DNA of 64,000 bases from Burkholderiales bacterium (GTDB lineage Bacteria > Pseudomonadota > Gammaproteobacteria > Burkholderiales > Burkholderiaceae_C). Location: assembly GCA_016703325.1 (NCBI GenBank), contig JADJCH010000010.1, positions 1-64,000 of the forward strand, read 5' to 3'. Of the stretch, positions 17,412-26,122 are shown piece after piece (the first letter of the stretch is position 1; every line of letters begins with the position of its first letter). Below the pieces are notes generated by a model. It saw only the letters and a list, made by a program, of their open reading frames with translations, was not told where the DNA came from and did not search any database. The position numbers were made by a program, and so were the translations under genes.

Positions 17412-17969
17412 TCAGTGCCTCGCCCAGACACTGCTGCGGCCGTTGCGGCCGATCAGCAGGGTGTTGAAGGCCTCCCGGCGCACGGTGGGTTCGGCTGCAG
17501 CGTTGTCCAGGATGGTGCAGGCGGTGTCGCAGATCGGGTTGTAGTTTTCCCGACCGGGGGCGCCGCGGGGCAGGCCCGGCACCGCCAGTCCGCGGGCTTT
17601 GGGCTGTTCCTTGAGCAGAGTCAGGATGTCCTCGGCCGGTACATGCCCCTCGATGAAGTAGGGGCCGACACGGGCGGTGTGCACCGACTCCAGGTCGGAG
17701 GGCACGTTCAGCCAGCGTTTGATGCGGGGCATCTCGACCTGGGGCTTGTCTTCCATCGTGACGGTGAAGCCGTGCTGGCGCAGGTGTTCGGCCCAGTCGA
17801 TGCAGGCCAGGCAGGGGCTGGGGGCGTAGACCGTCACCGGCGGCAGGGCCGTGGCCTGCGGTCGGGGTGGGGGTAGTGTTTCCGTTTGGGCGGTGGCCGC
17901 ACCCAGGGTCAGGCCCAGCCCGGCGGCAGCTGCAGACAGCAGCGGCGGGAGCAGTTGGCGGTTCAGCAT
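17412..17969 (-). CDS. DUF411 periplasmic metal-binding protein
   Basis: The protein has 185 residues with a signal peptide (LLPPLLSAAAAGLGLTLGAATA). The DUF411 domain is recognisable from VTVYAPSPCLACIDWAEHLRQHG (Cys53, Cys56), LESVHTARVGPYFIEGHVPAEDI and ARGLAVPGLP. Members occur near copper resistance and copper-enzyme genes. This copy has an extra C-terminal part with CDTAC, a second Cys pair not typical of short DUF411 proteins. The start overlaps the ankyrin gene stop by seven bases. A copper-handling role is inferred. Confidence 0.78.
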   Translation of the reverse strand: MLNRQLLPPLLSAAAAGLGLTLGAATAQTETLPPPRPQATALPPVTVYAPSPCLACIDWAEHLRQHGFTVTMEDKPQVEMPRIKRWLNVPSDLESVHTARVGPYFIEGHVPAEDILTLLKEQPKARGLAVPGLPRGAPGRENYNPICDTACTILDNAAAEPTVRREAFNTLLIGRNGRSSVWARH

Positions 17970-18547
17970 GACGGTTTGCCCGGTTTGCAGCCCTTGAGGA
18001 TCCACAGCGACACCTCGCCGGCCAGCTCGTCGGCGCGCACTCGCCGGGCCAGGCTGAGCACGTCGCGTCCGGCATCGGTCTTGAGCAGGGGGTCGGCACC
18101 AGCGTGCAGCAGCAGCCGCGCCGCGGTGGTGCGGGTGGCAAAGGCTGCCATGTGCAAGGGGGTGCGGCCCTCACCGTCACGGGCATTGGGGTTGGCCCCG
18201 GCGGCGATCAGGGCCTGCAGCGGACCGGTGTCGGCATTGGTGGCGGCCAGGTGCAGGGGGGTGGCGCCCAGTGCGCTGCGGGTGTCGCGCAGGCGGGCGT
18301 CGCTGCGCAGCAGCTGTTCCATTTCGCTGCGGCTGCCTTCGCGGGCCAGGGCATGCACCGGCTGGTCGCTGCCGGAGGTGGCCCCGGCGGGGGCCGACGA
18401 GGTTGCCGAGGTGGGCGCCGGAGTTTGTGCGCGGGCCGGAGCGGCCGCCAGCATCGACCAGACCGTCAGGCCCAGCAGCAGAGCGGACAGCAGTCCGAAC
18501 ACCCGGCCCCATCGGGTGCCGGATTGGGGGTGGAGCAGGGCCGACAT
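17963..18547 (-). CDS. secreted ankyrin-repeat protein
   Basis: The protein has 194 residues. A signal or anchor segment (VFGLLSALLLGLTVWSMLAAAPARA) and an Ala/Ser/Thr-rich linker precede three ankyrin repeats; the clearest are GATPLHLAATNADTGPLQALIAAGANPNA and GRTPLHMAAFATRTTAARLLLHAGADPL-like units. The tail contains CKPGKPSC. The start at 18547 has AGAGG upstream. Periplasmic ankyrin proteins often protect or scaffold redox enzymes such as catalases. Here the neighbours suggest a cytochrome or copper context. Confidence 0.75.
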   Translation of the reverse strand: MSALLHPQSGTRWGRVFGLLSALLLGLTVWSMLAAAPARAQTPAPTSATSSAPAGATSGSDQPVHALAREGSRSEMEQLLRSDARLRDTRSALGATPLHLAATNADTGPLQALIAAGANPNARDGEGRTPLHMAAFATRTTAARLLLHAGADPLLKTDAGRDVLSLARRVRADELAGEVSLWILKGCKPGKPSC

Positions 18548-18629
18548 CGCGGTACCTCTGTGAGAGCGGGGTGGGAAGAGACAGGCCATCGGGTCAACCG
18601 ATCCACCAGCAACGGGCTGCAGCAGCGCG

Positions 18630-19367
18630 TCAGCGCGCGGGCACCGCGGCCGGCGCAGGCTGCGGCGACTGGATCGAGGTCAGGTAGGCCAGCACGTCGT
18701 TCAGGTCCGAATCCGACAGGCGGTCGGTGACCCCTTTGGGGCTTTCTTCGTCGCGATCGTGCGGCCGTTCACCCTTGATGAACAGATCCAGCTGCCGGCG
18801 CAGGTAGCTGGTGTACTGGCCCACCAGCCGGGGAATCGAGCCGCGGCCCATGCCGGTGCGGGTGTGGCAGGAGGCGCAGTCCTGCTGGTAGACGCGCTGG
18901 CCGTGGTCGATGTCGCCGGGGGCGCGCGGCAGGATCATCACCTTTTCCATCGCGGTCAGCCGGGTCAGGGCGTCGTCGTCGGGTTTGAAGGTGGGCCATT
19001 CGGTGGGCAGCTCGACGCTGGCCAGGTAGGCTGAGACGTCCTTGATGTCCTCATCGCTGAGTTCGCGCTCCTGGGTGTACGGGAACATCGGCAGGTTGAT
19101 GCGCGTGCGGCTCCGGAAGGCGCGCAACTGGTCGGCGATGTGTGCGGCCCGCTGGCCGGCGATGCGGGGGTACTCACCCTTCTTGCCGCCCTGGCCGAAC
19201 TCGCCATGGCAGCCGGCGCAGGTGGCGTTGATCTCCTTGCCGCGCTCCAGGTTCTGCGCCAGGGCAGCGGTGGAGAACAGCAGACTGCTGCTCAGCAGCA
19301 GCCGGATGGCCAGTGCAAGGATTCCGCAGCGGTGAGCGGCAGGCGAGGGCGTCGGTCGGCTGATCAT
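18630..19367 (-). CDS. dihaem c-type cytochrome
   Basis: The protein has 245 residues with a signal peptide (LLLSSSLLFSTAALA) and two haem motifs, CAGCH and CASCH, each followed by a c4-like YPRIAGQ or IPRLVGQY segment. It is the first gene of a minus-strand cluster with the ankyrin, DUF411 and pagL genes; the next start is 82 bases downstream. A perfect TTGA-N6-TCAA box lies 134 bases upstream of its start, so anaerobic control is plausible. Its layout resembles the nos-associated dihaem cytochrome at 2244-2978, so it may be an alternative donor. Confidence 0.83.
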   Translation of the reverse strand: MISRPTPSPAAHRCGILALAIRLLLSSSLLFSTAALAQNLERGKEINATCAGCHGEFGQGGKKGEYPRIAGQRAAHIADQLRAFRSRTRINLPMFPYTQERELSDEDIKDVSAYLASVELPTEWPTFKPDDDALTRLTAMEKVMILPRAPGDIDHGQRVYQQDCASCHTRTGMGRGSIPRLVGQYTSYLRRQLDLFIKGERPHDRDEESPKGVTDRLSDSDLNDVLAYLTSIQSPQPAPAAVPAR

Positions 19368-19500
19368 GGGCGGCGGTGGGCTGAGCAGGGGCTGCGGCGA
19401 TCGATCGATGGTGGACAGGTGGGGACCTGGTAGCGAGAACTGGCCTGCGTCAAGGTCTGAGTCGAAGCCGTCAGGGTCCGCGACATCGGGCCGGGTGTCA

Positions 19501-19514
19501 TTGAACCAGTTCAA
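19501..19514. promoter_or_regulatory. putative Fnr/Dnr-type box
   Basis: TTGAACCAGTTCAA has perfect TTGA-N6-TCAA half-sites and 6-bp inverted arms. It lies between the divergent cytochrome c (start 19367) and cca (start 19641) genes, 134 and 127 bases from their starts. A second short inverted repeat, CAGGT-N4-ACCTG, is at 19416-19429. Control of the cytochrome side is more likely than control of cca. Confidence 0.5.
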
Positions 19515-19640
19515 GAGCGACCTTACCTTCGCCCGGGGCTCCAGGTTATCCTCGTGTCCGATCGGTGTTTCCCCCAGGGTCCGCGGCCATGGCTGCCGAC
19601 GATGGGGTGGCCCGGTTGAGCGACAGGCTTGGATCGAAGG

Positions 19641-20906
19641 ATGAAGACCTATCTGGTGGGTGGTGCGGTGCGTGACGGGTTGCTCGGGCGATCGGCAGGG
19701 TCGGGCGGCGATCGCGACTGGGTGATCGTCGGTGCCACACCTGAGGCGATGCGGGCCGCCGGTTACCTGCCGGTGGGCAAGGACTTTCCGGTGTTCCTGC
19801 ATCCCCACACCCGTGAGGAGTACGCCCTGGCGCGCACCGAGCGCAAGACCGCCCGGGGTTACCACGGCTTCGTCTTCCACACCGGCCCGGAGGTGACGCT
19901 GGAGCAGGACCTGTCGCGCCGTGACCTGACGGTCAATGCGATGGCGCGCACGGAGGAAGGCCGACTGGTCGACCCGTACGGTGGCGCGCGCGACCTGGCC
20001 GAAGGGGTGCTGCGCCACGTCGGCCCTGCCTTCGAGGAGGATCCGGTGCGCATCCTGCGGCTGGCGCGATTTGCCGCCCGCTGGCCGGACTTCCGCATCG
20101 CCGACGAGACGCTGGCGCTGTGCCGCCGCATGGTGGCCGCCGGTGAGGTGGATGCGCTGGTGCCCGAACGCGTCTGGCAGGAGCTGGCCCGCGGGTTGAT
20201 GGAGCCGCGCCCCTCGCGCATGCTGCAGGTGCTGCGCGACTGCGCCGCCCTGGAGCGGCTGTTGCCGGAGGTGGAGGCCCTGTTCGGCGTGCCGCAGCGA
20301 GCCGACTACCACCCGGAGGTGGACACCGGCGTGCACACGCTGATGGTGATCGACATGGCCGCCCGCCTGGAAGCACCGCTGCCGGTGCGCTGGGCGGCGC
20401 TGACGCACGATCTGGGCAAGGCGACCACACCGGCCGACATCTTGCCGCGCCACATCGGCCACGAAGAGCGCAGCCTGCGCCTGCTGCCCGGCCTGACCCA
20501 GCGGCTGCGGGTGCCCGGCGACTGTGCGGCGCTGGCGGAGCTGGTGGCACGCGAGCATGGCCATGCGCACCGCTGCGAAGGCATTGGCGCGGCGGCGCTG
20601 GTGCGCCTGTTCGACCGCTGCGACGCCTGGCGCCGCCCGGATCGTTTCGAGCAGCTGCTGCTGGCCTGCGAATGCGATGCCCGCGGCCGATTGGGCTTCG
20701 AGGATCAACCCTATCCACAGGCCGACCACCTGCGCCGGGCCCTGTCCGCCGCCCGCGCGGTGGACAGCGCTGCGGTGGCCGAAGCGGCCCTCGCGCGTGG
20801 TCAGCGCGGCACGGCGGTGGGGCTGGCGCTGCATGCCGCCCGCTGTGATGCGGTGGGGCGGCACTTGACGGGGCGGCCCCATCCGGCCCTGTTGCCCGCT
20901 GGCTGA
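19641..20906 (+). CDS. cca: tRNA CCA-adding enzyme (nucleotidyltransferase) with HD domain
   Basis: The protein has 421 residues. The N-terminal nucleotidyltransferase domain has YLVGGAVRDGLLG, the catalytic DRDWVIVGATPE, and RRDLTVNAMA. A C-terminal HD phosphohydrolase domain is present (VHTLMVIDMAAR and ALTHDLGKATTP). The enzyme adds or repairs the CCA end of tRNAs, and the HD domain gives phosphatase/phosphodiesterase activity in the long bacterial form. A serine/glycine-rich insert (RSAGSGGDRDW) separates the two N-terminal motifs. The ATG at 19641 has AAGG just upstream. Confidence 0.94.
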   Translation: MKTYLVGGAVRDGLLGRSAGSGGDRDWVIVGATPEAMRAAGYLPVGKDFPVFLHPHTREEYALARTERKTARGYHGFVFHTGPEVTLEQDLSRRDLTVNAMARTEEGRLVDPYGGARDLAEGVLRHVGPAFEEDPVRILRLARFAARWPDFRIADETLALCRRMVAAGEVDALVPERVWQELARGLMEPRPSRMLQVLRDCAALERLLPEVEALFGVPQRADYHPEVDTGVHTLMVIDMAARLEAPLPVRWAALTHDLGKATTPADILPRHIGHEERSLRLLPGLTQRLRVPGDCAALAELVAREHGHAHRCEGIGAAALVRLFDRCDAWRRPDRFEQLLLACECDARGRLGFEDQPYPQADHLRRALSAARAVDSAAVAEAALARGQRGTAVGLALHAARCDAVGRHLTGRPHPALLPAG

Positions 20907-21013
20907 AGCGGCAGATCCGGCTGCTGCATTCTTCACGTTCTGCCTTGAGCGCAGGGTTGGCGGCATGGATCGCTGCGGCACACTTCGGCGCTTGGTTCCA
21001 TTTTCAGCGCGCC

Positions 21014-22123
21014 ATGGATCTCAATCTTCTGCTGCTTTCACAGATCACCCCGATGCTGATCGCGGAGTGGCTCGCCCTGGAGCCGTTGGCCCTGGATCTC
21101 CATCCCTTCATCAGTCTGTCCTTCGCCCTGCCGGCGATGCGCCAGTTGTTCGAACCAGATGTGGTTCGACTGCTGGTCTGGCGGAACAGGGATGGTGCGC
21201 GCTCTTTGGCAGGGGTGGTGCCGATCACGGCGGTGCCGCCGCGCTGGACCTTGCCCGCGCCGTCCTGGCAGGTGATGAGCACGCCGTATTCCCCGTTGGG
21301 CGGCATGCTCCTGCATCGCGATCACGCTGCTCAGGCGCTGGAGGTGCTGCGTCGGCAGGGGCCGCGACGGGGTGTTTCGGCGCTTCAAATTCCCGACCTG
21401 CCAGGTGACAGCGGGCTGCTGCATCGGCTGGAGGCCCTGCCCAACCGGCTGGGCGCCCACTGGATCGAGGACCGTCGGCGCGAACGGGCCTTCCTGGATG
21501 TGCCGCGCGATCCCGCCCAATTGCTGCAGGGTATTTCCCGCAAGAAGATGGGCGAGATCCGCCGCCGTCAGCGTCGTCTGGCCGAACGCGGGGGGCTGGA
21601 GTGGCGCGAAACCGCTGGAGCCGAGGTCACCTCCGAGCAGATCGAGACTTTCCTTGCACTGGAGAACGCGGGCTGGAAGGGTGAATCCGGGTCATCCTTG
21701 CTGGCGCTGCCGCAGCGGGAGCGATTCTTTCGGGAAATGGCCGAGTCCTTCCGTCAGCGGGGCGAGCTGCTGCTCACCGAGTTGCTGCTCGAGGGGCGCG
21801 TCATCTCTTCGCAGTTCTGCTTCCTGCAGCGGCGCACCGGCTACATCTTCAAGAGCGCCTACGACGAGACCTATCGGGAGTTTGGCCCGGGCATCCTGAA
21901 CAAGATCAAGCAGATCGCGCACCTGGATCCGTCTCAGGTGGACCGCTGGGACAGCTGCACCCAGAGTGGCTCGTACATTGAAGAAATCTGGCCGCAACGT
22001 CAGCGACTGGTGACTGGCACGCTGGTTTTGAACCCGGCGCTGGACGCCGGAACCCGCCTGCTGCGCCGGGGGCGAAGCCTGGTACGGACCATGAGGGGAC
22101 AGTTGCTCACTGCTGCGGGGTGA
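21014..22123 (+). CDS. GNAT/FemAB-like (BioF2-like) acetyltransferase domain protein
   Basis: The protein has about 369 residues from the ATG at 21014; a TTG at 20945 gives a longer form and neither has a good ribosome site. The C-terminal half (FLALENAGWKGESGSSL, FCFLQRRTGYIFKSAYDE, EFGPGILNKIKQIAH, WDSCTQSGS) is typical of the Acetyltransf_6 domain found in cellulose/exopolysaccharide and FemAB-like acyltransferases. The segment GISRKKMGEIRRRQRRLAERG precedes it. The substrate is unknown, and no polysaccharide operon is adjacent. Confidence 0.72.
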   Translation: MDLNLLLLSQITPMLIAEWLALEPLALDLHPFISLSFALPAMRQLFEPDVVRLLVWRNRDGARSLAGVVPITAVPPRWTLPAPSWQVMSTPYSPLGGMLLHRDHAAQALEVLRRQGPRRGVSALQIPDLPGDSGLLHRLEALPNRLGAHWIEDRRRERAFLDVPRDPAQLLQGISRKKMGEIRRRQRRLAERGGLEWRETAGAEVTSEQIETFLALENAGWKGESGSSLLALPQRERFFREMAESFRQRGELLLTELLLEGRVISSQFCFLQRRTGYIFKSAYDETYREFGPGILNKIKQIAHLDPSQVDRWDSCTQSGSYIEEIWPQRQRLVTGTLVLNPALDAGTRLLRRGRSLVRTMRGQLLTAAG

Positions 22124-22156
22124 GACCTCTCCGGTGGAAAGTGGCTGGGAGGCCCG

Positions 22157-22348
22157 TCAGAAGAAATGGCCGATCAGCAGTCCGATCACTCCCAGGATCA
22201 CCGACGACCCGAACGGGAAGTACCACTCCCGCCCACCGACGCGGAAGCTGAAGTCGCCGGGCAGCCGGCCCAGGCCGATCTTTTCCAGCCAGCCGCGCAG
22301 GCCGTTGAAGACCACAAAGGCGGCCAGGGTGATGAGCAGCCAGCGCAT
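22157..22348 (-). CDS. DUF2905 small membrane protein
   Basis: The protein has 63 residues with two hydrophobic segments (LLITLAAFVVFNGL and SSVILGVIGLLIGHFF) around the conserved centre LGRLPGDFSF, followed by YFPFGSSV. This fits the DUF2905 family of unknown function. It is the gene after the DUF185 methyltransferase, 17 bases downstream of its stop, and is probably in the same operon. Confidence 0.85.
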   Translation of the reverse strand: MRWLLITLAAFVVFNGLRGWLEKIGLGRLPGDFSFRVGGREWYFPFGSSVILGVIGLLIGHFF

Positions 22349-22365
22349 GGAGGCGGGCCTTGCAA

Positions 22366-23559
22366 TCAGAGGGTGTGGGTGCGGTCGCCGGCCGCAAAGC
22401 CGATGGGGTCGAACTCGCAGCCCGGCGCGCCCAGTGCCAGCACCTTGAAGAGCTCGCCCATCTCGTGCTCGGTGACCAGCTTCAGGGCCATCGCGCGTTC
22501 CCGCAGGTCCGCCGTCTCCAGGTCGGCCATCAGGCCGCAGTTGAAGAGGAAACGCGCCTGGCTGGTGTATCCCAGCACCGGCAGGCCGGCCTCCTGGGCG
22601 GCCAGCGCCATGGCGGTGAAGTCCACGTGGGCGGTGAGGTCCTTCAAGCCGACATCCACCAGCGGTTCGGCGTCGGCGCGGTGGCCGCGGTGGCACATCA
22701 GCGTGCCGCCGCTGCGCTGCGGGTGGTAGTACTCGTGTTCCGGGAAACCGTAGTCGATGAAAAACGCGGCGCCACGCCGCAGCCGCTGTGCCAGTGTGCG
22801 GATGAAGCCGCTGGCGATGCGGGGAAGCTCGGTCACGGTGCCGGGCACGAAGCCGCTGTCCACCGGCGGGTGCAGGTCGGTGGGGCGGTCGGCCCAGGCC
22901 AGGCGGCCGTCTGCGTCCAGCGCGACGCCGCGCTCCTGCCAGCCTTCGCCGTTCCAGTGGATCAGCGCCACCGGCATGGCGTCCAGCACCTCGTTGCCGA
23001 CCACCACACCCTCCAGCGCCTCGGGCAGCTCACTGACCCAGCGCAGCCGAGGCGCCAGGGTCGGTGCACGCTCGGCCACCGTGCGGGCCTGGCGCTCACG
23101 CAGGCTGCCGGAGAGATCGACGATGGTGTAGCGCTCGGGCGCGCAGCCCAGTGCATCGAGCGTGAGCAGCAACTGAGCTGCCAGCGCGCCGCTGCCGGCG
23201 CCGAACTCCCACACCTCCCGGGTGCCGGTGGCCTGCAGGGCCTGCGCCACCTGCCGTGCCAGCGCCCGGCCGAACAGCGGCGACATCTCCGGCGCGGTGA
23301 CGAAGTCGCCGCCGGAGCCGTCGGCGCGTGGCATCAGGCCGAACTGCCGATCCCCGCCGCTGTAGTAGCCCAGTCCGGGGGCGTACAGCGCCAGTTCCAT
23401 GAAGCGCTCGAAGCCCAGCCAGCCGTTGTTGGCCGCGATCTCGCTGTGGATGTGCCGCAGCAGCGCGCCGCCACGTTCACCGAGGGGGGCGGCCGTGCTG
23501 GATACACTGGCGGTCGTTTCGGGGCGCTGCCCGGGGCGAAGGGTCGAAGTGGAGCTCAC
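22366..23559 (-). CDS. SAM-dependent methyltransferase, DUF185/NDUFAF7 family
   Basis: The protein has 397 residues. Conserved stretches are FMELALYAPGLGYYSGG, DFVTAPEMSPLFGRALARQ, the SAM-binding EFGAGSGALAAQLL, VGNEVLDAMPV, and FFIDYGFPEHEYYHPQR. The mitochondrial homologue NDUFAF7 methylates an arginine of complex I; the bacterial target is not established. The GTG at 23559 is chosen because upstream coding similarity stops there. The hexamer TACAAT sits six bases before the start codon, so the message may be leaderless. Confidence 0.87.
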   Translation of the reverse strand: MSSTSTLRPGQRPETTASVSSTAAPLGERGGALLRHIHSEIAANNGWLGFERFMELALYAPGLGYYSGGDRQFGLMPRADGSGGDFVTAPEMSPLFGRALARQVAQALQATGTREVWEFGAGSGALAAQLLLTLDALGCAPERYTIVDLSGSLRERQARTVAERAPTLAPRLRWVSELPEALEGVVVGNEVLDAMPVALIHWNGEGWQERGVALDADGRLAWADRPTDLHPPVDSGFVPGTVTELPRIASGFIRTLAQRLRRGAAFFIDYGFPEHEYYHPQRSGGTLMCHRGHRADAEPLVDVGLKDLTAHVDFTAMALAAQEAGLPVLGYTSQARFLFNCGLMADLETADLRERAMALKLVTEHEMGELFKVLALGAPGCEFDPIGFAAGDRTHTL

Positions 23560-23705
23560 GCCCGGATTGTAGGAAGCCCCTTGGCGGGGTGGCCTGGTGC
23601 GTCCGATCGAACCGTCGACGAATCGCCTGCGCCACCTGCACACTGACTGCGTCTTCATTGCCTCTGCTGCCTCTTCCACCGTGGGGATGGCCTGGGGCGA
23701 CTCCG

Positions 23706-24557
23706 ATGCCGCCCTTGCCCATGTCCATGCCCGACGTCTCTGCCGACCTTGCACCTGCTTCCGCCGCCTTGCGTCCCTGCACCCTGGTGACCGGCGCGTC
23801 GCGTCGCGTCGGCCGGGCCATTGCGCTCGAGCTGGCCCGGGCCGGGCACGACATCGCCCTGCACCACCGGGGCTCGGCGGGAGATGTGCAGGATGGGGCA
23901 GCGCAGGACACTGCGGCGCAGTTGCGGGCCCTCGGCGCCGACGTGGAACTGTTCGACGCCGACCTGGCCGACGAGGCCGCCTGCCGGGCACTGGTGCCGC
24001 GGGTGCTCGCCTGGTCCGGGCGGCTGGATGCGGTGGTCAACAACGCCTCCACCTTCGAGCACGACGACGTGCACTCCTTCGGCCACGCGGCGATGGAGCG
24101 GCACTGGCGGGTCAACACCGCGGCGGCCATCCTGCTGGCCGAGGCGCTGCACCGCCATGTGCAGGAGTGGGGCAGTCGCGGCTGTGTGGTCAACCTGCTG
24201 GACCAGAAGCTGGCGCACCTGAACCCGGATCACCTGTCCTACACCCTGTCGAAGGCGGCGCTGCAGGCCGCCACGCAGATGCTCGCGCTGGCACTGGCAC
24301 CCCGGTTGCGCGTGGTGGGTGTGGCGCCGGGAGTGACGCTGCCTTCCGGCCCGATGACCGAGGCCGAGTTCGCCGCGGCGCACCGCATGACACCGCTGGG
24401 CCGCTCCTCCACACCGGAGGACGTGGCCCGGGCGGTGCGTTTCGCACTCGAATCGCCAGCGCTGACCGGCAGCACGCTGATGATCGACGGCGGTCAGCAT
24501 CTGCTGGGCCAGCCGCGCGACGTGTACTACCTGCTGCGGCCCGAGGCTGCGGCCTGA
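23706..24557 (+). CDS. SDR-family pteridine/dihydromonapterin reductase (FolM-like)
   Basis: The protein has 283 residues from the ATG at 23706; in-frame ATGs at 23721 and 23727 are alternatives. It is a short-chain dehydrogenase with TGASRRVGRAIA (cofactor site, with RR favouring NADPH), NNASTF, and the catalytic SYTLSKAAL (Tyr-x3-Lys). The stretch VVNLLDQKLAHLNPDHLSY is typical of FolM/PTR1-like pteridine reductases. folB follows 71 bases later, which supports a role in folate or monapterin metabolism. Confidence 0.8.
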   Translation: MPPLPMSMPDVSADLAPASAALRPCTLVTGASRRVGRAIALELARAGHDIALHHRGSAGDVQDGAAQDTAAQLRALGADVELFDADLADEAACRALVPRVLAWSGRLDAVVNNASTFEHDDVHSFGHAAMERHWRVNTAAAILLAEALHRHVQEWGSRGCVVNLLDQKLAHLNPDHLSYTLSKAALQAATQMLALALAPRLRVVGVAPGVTLPSGPMTEAEFAAAHRMTPLGRSSTPEDVARAVRFALESPALTGSTLMIDGGQHLLGQPRDVYYLLRPEAAA

Positions 24558-24628
24558 CCGCCGGGCCGATCCCTTCAGCCCTTCTGCGCGACCTGCCTGC
24601 CCCTTCCATTGGTTCCACAAGGTTCACC

Positions 24629-25027
24629 ATGCTCAGTCTCCTGGCCCATCCCTCCCTGATGGACTGCCGCCGCGTCTTCCTCGCCAACTACGAGGTCTGG
24701 ATCAACATCGGTGTGCACGACTTCGAGAAACGTGGCGAGCAGCGTGTGCTGATCAACGTCGATCTGTATGTGCCGCTGGCGGAAACCACGCCGCAGCTCG
24801 ATCAGCTCGATGAGGTGGTGGACTACGACTTCATCCGCCGCAGCATCGCCGAGCGGGTGTCCAGGGGCCACATCCACCTTCAGGAGACGCTGTGCGACGA
24901 CGTGGCCGACCTCATGCTGGCACACCCCAAGGTGCGCGCGGTGCGGGTGTCCACCGAGAAGCCCGACGTTTACCCCGACTGCCAGAGCGTCGGGGTGGAG
25001 ATCTTCCGGATCAAGCCCGCCGCCTGA
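24629..25027 (+). CDS. folB: dihydroneopterin aldolase
   Basis: The protein has 132 residues of the FolB family. Recognisable are VWINIGVHDFEKRGEQRVLINVDL, the catalytic-region DEVVDYDFIRRSI, and VRAVRVSTEKPDVYPDCQSVGVEI. The enzyme cleaves dihydroneopterin to the folate precursor 6-hydroxymethyl-dihydropterin and may also act as an epimerase. It lies between the FolM-like reductase and ttcA. Confidence 0.9.
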   Translation: MLSLLAHPSLMDCRRVFLANYEVWINIGVHDFEKRGEQRVLINVDLYVPLAETTPQLDQLDEVVDYDFIRRSIAERVSRGHIHLQETLCDDVADLMLAHPKVRAVRVSTEKPDVYPDCQSVGVEIFRIKPAA

Positions 25028-25053
25028 GTGGGGGTTCCGCCACGGTTGCAGAG

Positions 25054-26049
25054 ATGGACGAGATTGCACAGATGAATGCCCTGAACGATTCCGTCGTCAC
25101 CGACGACAGTGCCGCCGCTGCAGCGGCCCGCAAGGCCGAGGAGCGCAAGGCCGCCCATGAGATCAACAAACTCAGCAAACGCCTGCACCGCCAGGTGGGC
25201 GAGGCGATCACCGACTTCCACATGATCGAGGAGGGGGACCGCGTGATGGTCTGCCTCTCCGGCGGCAAGGACAGCTACGGTCTGCTGGACATCCTGATCG
25301 GCCTGCAGCAGCGTGCGCCGGTGCGCTTTTCCGTCGTGGCGGTCAACCTCGACCAGAAGCAGCCGGGTTTCCCGGCGCACATCCTGCCGCAGTACCTGCA
25401 AAGCCGCGGGGTGGAGTTCCACATCGAGAACCAGGACACCTACAGCATCGTCAAGCGCCTGATCCCGGAGGGCAACACGATGTGCAGCCTGTGTTCGCGC
25501 CTGCGCCGGGGCATCCTGTACCGGGTGGCCGACGACCTCAAGGCCACCAAGATTGCACTGGGCCACCACCGCGACGACTTCCTCGGCACCGTCTTCCTGA
25601 ACCTGTTCTTCGGCGGGCGGCTCAAGGGCATGCCGCCCAAGCTGGTCAGTGACGATGGCCGCCACACCGTGATCCGCCCGTTGGCCTACGTGGCCGAGAA
25701 GGACCTGGAGCGCTGGGCCGAGCACCGGCAGTTCCCCATCATTCCCTGCAGCCTCTGCGGCAGCCAGGAGAACCTGCAGCGTGTGCAGATGAAGCAGATG
25801 CTGCGCGAGTGGGACCAGAAGTACCCTGGCCGCATCGACAACATGCACCGCGCCTTTGCGCATGTGGTGCCCTCGCACCTGATGGACCGCAAGCTCTACC
25901 CCTTCACCACGATCCGCCCCACCGGGGTGGCGGACCCGGCCGGGGACCATGCCTTCGACGAGGATGAGGACGAGAGTTGCGCCACGCCAGCCTCCGCCGC
26001 CCTGCCGGAGGAGGCGCCGGTGCAGTTCATGACCCGGCAGCGCAGCTGA
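25054..26049 (+). CDS. ttcA: tRNA 2-thiocytidine(32) synthetase TtcA
   Basis: The protein has 331 residues. The PP-loop SGGKDSYGLLD binds ATP, and two CxxC pairs (MCSLCSRLRRG and PCSLCGSQENLQ) hold the [4Fe-4S] cluster. HHRDDFLGTVFLNLFFGGRLKGMPPKL is highly typical. TtcA thiolates C32 of certain tRNAs. The C-terminus carries a roughly 30-residue acidic tail (DEDEDES) not needed for the core. It begins 26 bases after folB. Confidence 0.94.
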   Translation: MDEIAQMNALNDSVVTDDSAAAAAARKAEERKAAHEINKLSKRLHRQVGEAITDFHMIEEGDRVMVCLSGGKDSYGLLDILIGLQQRAPVRFSVVAVNLDQKQPGFPAHILPQYLQSRGVEFHIENQDTYSIVKRLIPEGNTMCSLCSRLRRGILYRVADDLKATKIALGHHRDDFLGTVFLNLFFGGRLKGMPPKLVSDDGRHTVIRPLAYVAEKDLERWAEHRQFPIIPCSLCGSQENLQRVQMKQMLREWDQKYPGRIDNMHRAFAHVVPSHLMDRKLYPFTTIRPTGVADPAGDHAFDEDEDESCATPASAALPEEAPVQFMTRQRS

Positions 26050-26122
26050 CCGGCACTGACCGGCGCTGGCCCGAACTGATCGGTGCGACCACCCGCCCGA
26101 CCGCAGCACCAGGAGGCCATCG

